Shown in pieces: positions 1-4,042 of a stretch of DNA of 6,481 bases (its first letter is position 1; each line of letters starts with the position of its first letter). The notes under the pieces were generated by a model. That model saw only the letters and a list, made by a program, of their open reading frames with translations, made no database searches and had not been told where the DNA came from. The translations under genes were made by a program, and so were the position numbers. Origin of the DNA: Synergistaceae bacterium UBA6101 (lineage in GTDB: Bacteria > Synergistota > Synergistia > Synergistales > Synergistaceae); the NCBI GenBank assembly GCA_002428495.1, contig DIWR01000016.1:1-6481 (forward strand), read 5' to 3'.

Positions 1-2
1 AT

Positions 3-19
3 GCCCTCTCTCCCTCCTT
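3..19 (-). promoter_or_regulatory. Ribosome binding site of a leftward gene starting at the left edge
   Basis: Read on the minus strand, the first bases of the window give AAGGAGGG followed by AGAGGGCAT at the edge. AAGGAGG is a near-perfect Shine-Dalgarno. If the next base outside the window is G, an ATG would lie 8 bases downstream, which is ideal spacing. I infer that a leftward gene begins here and that bases 3-228 are its upstream region. Its coding sequence is outside the window, so its product is unknown. A hairpin (34-39 with 43-48, ATCCC/GGGAT core) lies in the presumed 5' leader. Confidence 0.55.
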
Positions 20-103
20 GTGCTTGTTCGCAGAATCCCATAGGGATTTTTTTGATATGGTGATCAGTAAGGTTTTGTTGCATAAAGGTGTATTTTGACG
101 ATG

Positions 104-140
104 GTATCAAAAAATTATCTGCGTAACAATTTTTTGATAC
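104..140. repeat. Perfect 13-bp inverted repeat, probable operator
   Basis: GTATCAAAAAATT (104-116) and AATTTTTTGATAC (128-140) are exact reverse complements separated by 11 bases, so equivalent bases lie on the same DNA face about two turns apart. The right half with its flanks (17 bases, 125-141) recurs at 1039-1055, upstream of the neighbouring regulator gene. A near copy, ATTTTTTTGATAT, is at 46-58. Position between a regulator and the presumed start of a leftward gene suggests a transcription-factor operator. I infer that the regulator encoded at 229-987 binds it; nothing in the sequence proves that. A-tract bending or a cruciform is an alternative explanation. Confidence 0.6.
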
Positions 141-174
141 TAACGAGGAATATTGTTATTCTATAATAAATTTT

Positions 175-180
175 TGTCAA
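175..180 (-). promoter_or_regulatory. Possible leftward -35 element (TTGACA)
   Basis: The minus strand carries a consensus TTGACA at 180-175. At 17 bases spacing the -10 would be AACAAT (157-152), a 4 of 6 match, which would place the start site just upstream of the 13-bp inverted repeat and suit repression by a bound protein. On the plus strand TTGATA (134-139) with TATTCT (157-162) at 17 bases is an equally good promoter match, so direction is uncertain in this AT-rich stretch. Bases 173-203 also form an interrupted hairpin (TTTGTCA/TGACAAA). Confidence 0.3.
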
Positions 181-212
181 GGGGAAATGAAATTTCTGAC
201 AAATAAAACAGC

Positions 213-247
213 AAGACAGTTGAAATGTCTATTCAACTGTCTTTTTT
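213..247. terminator. Hairpin terminator at the 3' end of the regulator gene
   Basis: AAGACAGTTGAA (213-224) pairs with TTCAACTGTCTT (232-243), a 12-bp stem with a 7-base loop. On the plus strand a run of six T follows (242-247). On the minus strand the stem is followed by a T-rich tail (GCTGTTTTATTTG). The stop codon of the leftward regulator gene (229-231) lies in the loop, so one stem arm encodes the last codons of the protein. It probably ends the regulator transcript and may also work on rightward transcripts. Confidence 0.7.
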
Positions 248-987
248 GCCGGGACTTTATGAGCTTTCTGAAGCTTTTCCAGTTTCTGTACGTCGCGGAT
301 ATAAGAGTAGATTGTGTACTTTGTGTTAGCCATCTCTTTTGCCACCCTGTCGACCGAGCCCTTCAGAAGGAAAAAGCCTCTGTCATGAAGTTCTTTGATG
401 ACTTCTTTCTTCTCCGGTTTTGTAAGGTAGTTGAGAGGAGTTCCTATTCTTGTTTTTACCTGTGCAAGAGAGTCGGTCACTACCTCTTCAAGATCCTGGG
501 CATACCATTCACGTATAGGTACCGGGAATTTATCCGGTTTTTGAGGTTCTGCCTCGGGAGATTCGGGGTATTGTTCGACCTTTTCCATTTCTAGATGAAG
601 AATGCTCTCGATCAGTTCCTGCGCTGCCACAGCCTTACTGATATCGTAATTGATGCACATGAAGCCGATCGTTTTATCATTCTCATCCCGGATAAAGATC
701 GCACTGCATTTGATCAGTTCGCCTCTGTTGTTGCGTGCAAGATAGTTATAGATCCCTTCCTTGTTATGGTATTCCTCAGACTGGAGCATATAGAGGCCGA
801 AGTCAGTCATTGGTGCGCCAGGTGCACGACCAGTGACATGACCGTTTTCACACATGACAAGAGAGTGTTCGGGCATGGTGACATCGTGTAGATTGACTTC
901 GTAATCTTTCCCGAGGATCTTAGCAAGACCGCGAACGACGGGTATCAAAATTTTCAATTTTGGATTCATTTTTAAATGTTTAGACAA
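229..987 (-). CDS. YheO/DauR-family transcriptional regulator (PAS-like + HTH)
   Basis: The product is about 252 residues. The N-terminal ~110 residues match the YheO-like PAS domain: an early LHDVTMPEHSLV-type segment, then a GELIKCSAIFIRDE strand and GFMCINYDI. A charged linker rich in Glu, Pro and Lys follows. The C-terminal ~70 residues form the DauR-type helix-turn-helix, recognisable by RGFFLLKGSVDRVAKEM and the YTIYSYIRDV recognition helix. Known members such as DauR respond to amino acids (DauR controls D-arginine use); the ligand here is unknown. I chose the TTG start at 985-987 because a GGGGGGTG Shine-Dalgarno (1000-993) sits just upstream at good spacing. The same frame stays open to a TTG at 1002, and an in-frame ATG lies at 967-969, too far from that site. 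A TAAAAT -10-like hexamer lies at 1017-1012. The gene points away from metNIQ and toward the presumed leftward gene at the left edge, its more likely target. Confidence 0.88.
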   Translation of the reverse strand: MSKHLKMNPKLKILIPVVRGLAKILGKDYEVNLHDVTMPEHSLVMCENGHVTGRAPGAPMTDFGLYMLQSEEYHNKEGIYNYLARNNRGELIKCSAIFIRDENDKTIGFMCINYDISKAVAAQELIESILHLEMEKVEQYPESPEAEPQKPDKFPVPIREWYAQDLEEVVTDSLAQVKTRIGTPLNYLTKPEKKEVIKELHDRGFFLLKGSVDRVAKEMANTKYTIYSYIRDVQKLEKLQKAHKVPAKKTVE

Positions 988-1038
988 ATCAACACCCCCC
1001 AATGTTCAGACATTTTACACCGAAATGACAAACAAAGG

Positions 1039-1069
1039 AACAATTTTTTGATACTGAAGAAAAAAATTG
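1039..1069. promoter_or_regulatory. Second copy of the operator half-site, upstream of the regulator
   Basis: AACAATTTTTTGATACT at 1039-1055 is identical over 17 bases to 125-141. Here the partner arm differs: CAATTTTTT (1041-1049) pairs with AAAAAATTG (1061-1069), again with an 11-base spacer but in the inverse orientation. The site lies roughly 55 bases upstream of the regulator start, close to where its promoter must be, which fits autoregulation. It is also about 115 bases upstream of the metNIQ promoter. The role is inferred from position and repetition alone. Confidence 0.5.
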
Positions 1070-1138
1070 CCCGCCTGTAGGTTTGTCCTCTCAAATGCGC
1101 TGATACAAGCTTTTAACTCGTGTGATCTGAATCAAATT

Positions 1139-1168
1139 CTGAAGCGGTTTTAACTGAAGCGGTTTTAA
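1139..1168. repeat. 15-bp perfect tandem repeat upstream of the metNIQ promoter
   Basis: CTGAAGCGGTTTTAA occurs twice back to back (1139-1153 and 1154-1168) and ends one base before the TTGACA -35 hexamer. A looser relative, CAAGCTTTTAACT, lies at 1106-1118. Placement immediately behind a -35 box is typical of activator binding sites or UP-like elements. No matching regulator is recognised. It could also be a recent local duplication without function. Confidence 0.6.
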
Positions 1169-1169
1169 T

Positions 1170-1197
1170 TTGACAAAATGTACCATGGTGATATAAT
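1170..1197 (+). promoter_or_regulatory. Promoter of the leader-metNIQ transcript
   Basis: The -35 hexamer is TTGACA (1170-1175) and the -10 hexamer is TATAAT (1192-1197), both perfect, with a 16-base spacer. TGA immediately before TATAAT gives an extended -10. The start site should fall near 1204-1205, giving a 5' leader of only about 30 bases before the leader ORF, with no room for a SAM riboswitch or T-box. Such a strong constitutive-looking promoter fits control after initiation, by attenuation. Confidence 0.88.
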
Positions 1198-1216
1198 CCG
1201 CTTTGTCAGACATTTC

Positions 1217-1355
1217 GGGGAAGGAGGAACCGCCATGCTTAAAAATAATATCGGCATCAACAACATGATGATGTGCATGTACACTCAAGGCTCCTCTCCT
1301 GATTTGGCGGGCGCTTAGAGCGTCGATTGCAAAGATCAGTGAGACCGGGCCTTGA
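1217..1355 (+). promoter_or_regulatory. Attenuator segments 1-3 (antiterminator) of metNIQ
   Basis: Segment 2 (1285-1298) can pair with segment 3 (1341-1355). TCAAGGCTC (1285-1293) pairs with GGGCCTTGA (1347-1355), nine contiguous pairs with one G-U. TCTC (1295-1298) pairs with GAGA (1341-1344), and CTGA (1299-1302) with TCAG (1336-1339). An inner hairpin (1310-1315 with 1319-1324) carries the leader stop codon in its loop. Segment 3 contains the whole 5' arm of the terminator, so the two structures exclude each other. Segment 2 is also CU-rich and can pair with the leader Shine-Dalgarno region (1222-1226 with 1291-1295, then 1217-1220 with 1297-1300), a candidate 1:2 helix for untranslated RNA. 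Pairings were found by eye; energies were not computed. Confidence 0.72.
1235..1318 (+). CDS. Met-rich leader peptide of metNIQ (27 codons)
   Basis: The ATG at 1235 follows a perfect AAGGAGG (1221-1227) at 7 bases. The 27-codon ORF ends with TAG at 1316-1318. Residues 11-15 are Met-Met-Met-Cys-Met, so four of five consecutive codons are AUG, followed by Tyr-Thr-Gln-Gly-Ser-Ser-Pro. A strong terminator begins 24 bases after the stop and the methionine transporter genes follow it. This is the architecture of a classical amino-acid leader peptide, with regulatory codons for the amino acid the operon handles. I infer that the peptide itself has no other function and that ribosome stalling on the Met (and possibly Cys) codons senses charged tRNA. 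No homologue is recalled; conservation has not been checked. Confidence 0.8.
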   Translation: MLKNNIGINNMMMCMYTQGSSPDLAGA

Positions 1356-1376
1356 TGGGCCCGGTCTTTTTTTTTT
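1342..1376 (+). terminator. Attenuator terminator upstream of metN
   Basis: AGACCGGGCC (1342-1351) pairs with GGCCCGGTCT (1358-1367), ten perfect pairs, mostly G-C, with a 6-base loop, followed by ten T (1367-1376). It is a very strong intrinsic terminator placed between the promoter and metN with only the 27-codon leader ORF before it. Without a means of read-through the operon would be nearly silent, which supports the attenuation model. Confidence 0.95.
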
Positions 1377-1424
1377 CGCGTATAAAAAACAAACAACTGT
1401 AAGGATAAAAGGAAGGTAGAACTT

Positions 1425-2393
1425 ATGATCGAAGTCAATGGACTTGGTAAAAAATTTGGAGAGCTTAAGGTCCTCAACGATGTCTCCCTTAATGTTGAAA
1501 GGGGAGACGTATTCGGTATCGTAGGGCATTCAGGGGCGGGCAAGTCTACTTTGCTGCGCTGCCTGAACGGTCTCGAAGGATATTCTGAAGGCTCTGTCCG
1601 CGTAATGGGGCAGGAAGTATGCGAACTTGATCCAAAAGGGCTGAAAGAACTTCGCAAAGAGATGGGCATGATCTTTCAGAATTTCAATCTGATGAACAGA
1701 AAGAACGTCTACGAAAACATCATGTTCCCTCTGGAAGTCTGGGGAGTTCCGAAGAAAGAGGCTGAGGAAAGGGTAAAAGAGCTTCTTGAGCTTGTTGGTC
1801 TCACTGAGAAGAAGAATGAGAAAGTCAGGAACCTTAGCGGCGGTCAGAAACAGCGTATAGGGATCGCAAGGGCCCTGGCGCTCAAACCTAAAATACTTCT
1901 CTGTGACGAGGCGACTTCGGCCCTTGATCCGAAAACCACAATTTCAATCCTCGATCTGCTGATGGATATCAATGTAAAGCTTGGCGTAACGATAATAGTT
2001 GTCACACACCAGATGGAAGTTGTCAAAATGGTTTGTAACAAGGTCGTGATACTGGACGGGGGCAGGGTCGTGGCATCAGGTGATGCGGACAACCTTTTCC
2101 TCGCTCCCGGAGAAGAGCTTCGTAAGCTTATTACAGACGACTACGCTGTGATCCCCTCCGGCACCAACATAAGGCTGATGTTCCCGCGCGAGATCGCCAA
2201 CGAAAGCATAATAACCAGGATGGCCAGGGAGCTTGACATAGATTTTTCTGTGGTAGGCGGGAGGATAGAAAGGTATCGGGATACTGTGATGGGATTTTTA
2301 ATAATAAACGTTTCAGATGCTGAGCTGGAAAAAGTGATCGTCTGGCTGAAAGATAACGGAATGTTCTGGGAGGTAATGAAAAATGCTGAATGA
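1425..2393 (+). CDS. metN: Methionine ABC transporter ATP-binding protein MetN
   Basis: This is the cytoplasmic ATPase of the MetNIQ importer, 322 residues. Walker A is GHSGAGKST (34-42), the Q-loop Gln is 85, the signature LSGGQKQRIG begins at 137, Walker B is ILLCDEATSALDP (157-169), and the switch His is 195 in THQ. The C-terminal ~75 residues (about 245-320, with FPREIANESIITRMARE and a VVGGRIERYRDTVMGFLII-like strand pair) form the NIL domain, which in MetN binds methionine and shuts transport off by trans-inhibition. The ATG follows GGAAGG at 8 bases. The gene starts 48 bases after the attenuator T-run and overlaps metI by 11 bases. Methionine specificity rests on family membership, the NIL domain, neighbours and the Met-rich leader. 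Some relatives also take up D-methionine or derivatives. Confidence 0.93.
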   Translation: MIEVNGLGKKFGELKVLNDVSLNVERGDVFGIVGHSGAGKSTLLRCLNGLEGYSEGSVRVMGQEVCELDPKGLKELRKEMGMIFQNFNLMNRKNVYENIMFPLEVWGVPKKEAEERVKELLELVGLTEKKNEKVRNLSGGQKQRIGIARALALKPKILLCDEATSALDPKTTISILDLLMDINVKLGVTIIVVTHQMEVVKMVCNKVVILDGGRVVASGDADNLFLAPGEELRKLITDDYAVIPSGTNIRLMFPREIANESIITRMARELDIDFSVVGGRIERYRDTVMGFLIINVSDAELEKVIVWLKDNGMFWEVMKNAE

Positions 2394-3018
2394 ACTGATC
2401 TTTGCACTCTGGGAGACGCTTTACATGATAGCGCTGTCCACCCTTTTCTCAGGGATATTTGGATTTGCTGTGGCCATTGTGATGATACTTACGGGGACAA
2501 ATGGACTTAGGCCGAACAGAGCAGTCTATTCAGTGCTTAATATCGCAGTCAACCTGTTGCGCTCATTCCCTTTCATAATACTGATGATAGCAATAATACC
2601 ACTTACAAGGCTTATAGCAGGGACTTCCATCGGAAGCACGGCATCGATCGTTCCTCTTACCATAGCGGCAACGCCGTTTGTTGCACGTCTGATGGAGGGC
2701 AGCCTTCTCGAGGTCGACCCGGGGGTCGTTGAGGCGGCAAAGTCATTCGGTGCCGGCGATATGCAGATAGTGTTCGGGGTAATGGTCAAAGAGGCAATGC
2801 CCTCTATAGTGCTCAACTGGGCAGTAGTTGCCATCAACCTTCTCGGATATTCGGCAATGGCAGGGGTAGTCGGCGGCGGCGGCCTGGGAGACCTTGCTAT
2901 CAAGTATGGATATAACAGATTCCAGACAGACGTAATGATCTATTCTGTTGCGATACTCATTGTGATAGTCCAGCTGATACAGTCTGTGGGAAATAAAGTT
3001 TACGAAAAGATAAAGTAG
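2383..3018 (+). CDS. metI: Methionine ABC transporter permease MetI
   Basis: MetI is the inner-membrane permease, 211 residues and about the usual length. About five hydrophobic segments are visible, starting around residues 12-36, 51-73, 87-104, 139-160 and 184-203. The cytoplasmic EAA coupling loop begins at Glu117 (EAAKSFGAGD, then KEAMP), the contact with MetN. A Gly-rich VVGGGGLGDLA stretch follows, as in this family. The ATG lies inside the 3' end of metN, in another frame, 9 bases after GGGAGG. Such overlap indicates translational coupling and a 1:1 supply of the two subunits. It is followed by 158 bases before metQ. Confidence 0.93.
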   Translation: MLNELIFALWETLYMIALSTLFSGIFGFAVAIVMILTGTNGLRPNRAVYSVLNIAVNLLRSFPFIILMIAIIPLTRLIAGTSIGSTASIVPLTIAATPFVARLMEGSLLEVDPGVVEAAKSFGAGDMQIVFGVMVKEAMPSIVLNWAVVAINLLGYSAMAGVVGGGGLGDLAIKYGYNRFQTDVMIYSVAILIVIVQLIQSVGNKVYEKIK

Positions 3019-3076
3019 CATCCGGTCATCTTGGGACATTTCAAGGGAGGTGGAGCCTATAGATAAAGGAAGCGAT

Positions 3077-3175
3077 ATGTGCGGTATGTATGAGAGAGGA
3101 AGAGTAACATCGTGCGGTACAGGCGCGGCATTGACCGTGGGGCTCTGCCCCTTAAAAAGAAAGGATGGTATTTGA
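3077..3175 (+). CDS. Small ORF (32 codons) between metI and metQ
   Basis: An ATG at 3077 follows AAGGAAG (3066-3072) at suitable spacing and opens a 32-codon ORF ending in TGA at 3173-3175, one base before the metQ ATG. The product would begin Met-Cys-Gly-Met and has Cys at 2, 13 and 24, four Arg or Lys residues near its end, and no membrane segment. The sequence GTGCGGTA occurs twice, 33 bases (11 codons) apart, encoding the two Cys-Gly pairs. Termination right at the metQ start suggests translational coupling. A GGGGC/GCCCC hairpin (3139-3151) lies within it, without a T-run. I do not recognise the peptide. It may be a second regulatory ORF or chance. Confidence 0.4.
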   Translation: MCGMYERGRVTSCGTGAALTVGLCPLKRKDGI

Positions 3176-3176
3176 T

Positions 3177-3956
3177 ATGAAAAAATTTGCAATAGCGATT
3201 TTACTATCTCTGATAATTCCAACAGCTCTTTTCGCGGCTGAAAAGACTATAACGGTAGGAGTCACTCCCTTTCCCCATAAGGACATAATGGTCGTGGTCA
3301 AAGACCTTCTCAAAAAAGAGGGATATGATCTCAAAATAAAAGAGTTCACTGACTATGTAACACCCAATACAGCTCTTGCTGAAGGCAGCCTTGACGCAAA
3401 CTTTTTCCAGCACGTCCCATATCTGGAAAACACAAACAAGGAAAAGAAACTGGATCTTGTATGGGTGGCAAAGGTACACATAGAACCGCTTGGTCTCTAT
3501 TCCCAGAAGATCAAAAAGCTCAGTGAACTTAAAAACGGAGCCCAGATAACTATCCCCAACGACGCTACAAACTGCTCAAGGGCGCTGCGCCTGCTTGAGA
3601 AAAACGGACTGATAAAGGTAAAGGCAGGAGAGCTTGTCACAGCCAGGGATATTACAGAAAATCCCAAAAAGATAAAAATAAGGGAGATCGAAGCTGCGCA
3701 GCTTCCAAGAACGCTTCCGGACGTTGATGCATCTGTCATCAACACTAATTTTGCAGTGGAGGCGAATCTCATCCCGGCAAAGGACGCGATCATTATTGAG
3801 GGCAAGGATTCTCCCTATGCCAATGTGATAGCGGTCAGGGCTGCTGACACAAACTGCCCGGCTGTAAAGGCTCTGGTCAAAGCAGCTAATTCAAAAGAAG
3901 TCAAAAAGTACATTGAAACAGAGCTCGTTCCGAAGGGGATAGTCCCTGCCTTTTAA
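3177..3956 (+). CDS. metQ: Methionine-binding periplasmic protein MetQ (NlpA family)
   Basis: MetQ captures methionine outside the inner membrane and delivers it to MetNI. The 259-residue protein has the NlpA-family landmarks: VTPFPHKDIM near residue 29, DANFFQH (73-79), HIEPLGLYS (101-109), IPNDATNCSRAL (126-137) and the ligand-contacting NTNFA (189-193). The signal peptide (Lys-Lys, a hydrophobic core to about residue 15, then ALFA before AEK) looks like a type I site after Ala20. There is no lipobox Cys, unlike most MetQ lipoproteins, so the protein is probably free in a periplasm. I start at the ATG at 3177 because its signal peptide is standard and AAGGAT lies upstream. An ATG at 3165 is in frame but would add Met-Val-Phe-Asp before the charged N-region. 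It is the last gene of the operon, followed by a strong terminator. Confidence 0.93.
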   Translation: MKKFAIAILLSLIIPTALFAAEKTITVGVTPFPHKDIMVVVKDLLKKEGYDLKIKEFTDYVTPNTALAEGSLDANFFQHVPYLENTNKEKKLDLVWVAKVHIEPLGLYSQKIKKLSELKNGAQITIPNDATNCSRALRLLEKNGLIKVKAGELVTARDITENPKKIKIREIEAAQLPRTLPDVDASVINTNFAVEANLIPAKDAIIIEGKDSPYANVIAVRAADTNCPAVKALVKAANSKEVKKYIETELVPKGIVPAF

Positions 3957-3986
3957 GGCAGAACTGTATACACGGTTTCTATCTCC

Positions 3987-4023
3987 AAAAAAAGCGGAAG
4001 CTCCTGAGGGGCTTCCGCTTTTT
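3987..4023. terminator. Bidirectional terminator between metQ and the glutamine synthetase gene
   Basis: Bases 3989-4004 pair with 4008-4023: five A-T pairs, then GCGGAAGC with GCTTCCGC, then an inner TCC/GGG segment closing a three-base loop. T5 follows on the plus strand and seven A (T on the other strand) precede it. It lies between the convergent stops of metQ (3956) and the glutamine synthetase gene (4043), so it probably ends both transcripts. Confidence 0.92.
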
Positions 4024-4042
4024 AATGCCTGTTCAATTGATT

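Noticed and set aside
104..140. CRISPR-like or transposon-end reading of the inverted repeat.
   Set aside because: There is only one dyad, no regular repeat-spacer series, no target-site duplication and no transposase nearby.
187..891. Plus-strand open frames at 187-594 and 595-891.
   Set aside because: They lie antisense to the regulator gene, whose domains are clear on the minus strand; their translations are Phe/Cys-rich without recognisable motifs.
1003..1234. SAM riboswitch or T-box leader ahead of metNIQ.
   Set aside because: No S-box or T-box core sequence is found, and the promoter at 1170-1197 leaves only about 30 bases of RNA before the leader ORF.
1091..1669. Minus-strand frames across the met leader and the start of metN (1091-1669, 1257-1529).
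   Set aside because: They cross the promoter, the attenuator and the start of metN, have low-complexity Ser/Pro composition and show no family motif.
3042..3060. Resemblance of AAGGGAGGTGGAG to the 5' core of a SAM-I riboswitch (S-box) between metI and metQ.
   Set aside because: The remaining conserved S-box blocks (GATGAAACCCGGCAACC-like and the pairing arms) are absent downstream, so only a purine-rich, Shine-Dalgarno-like stretch matches.
2743..3222. Minus-strand frame spanning metI and the metI-metQ gap.
   Set aside because: It is a shadow of metI in another frame; no ribosome binding site or domain supports it.
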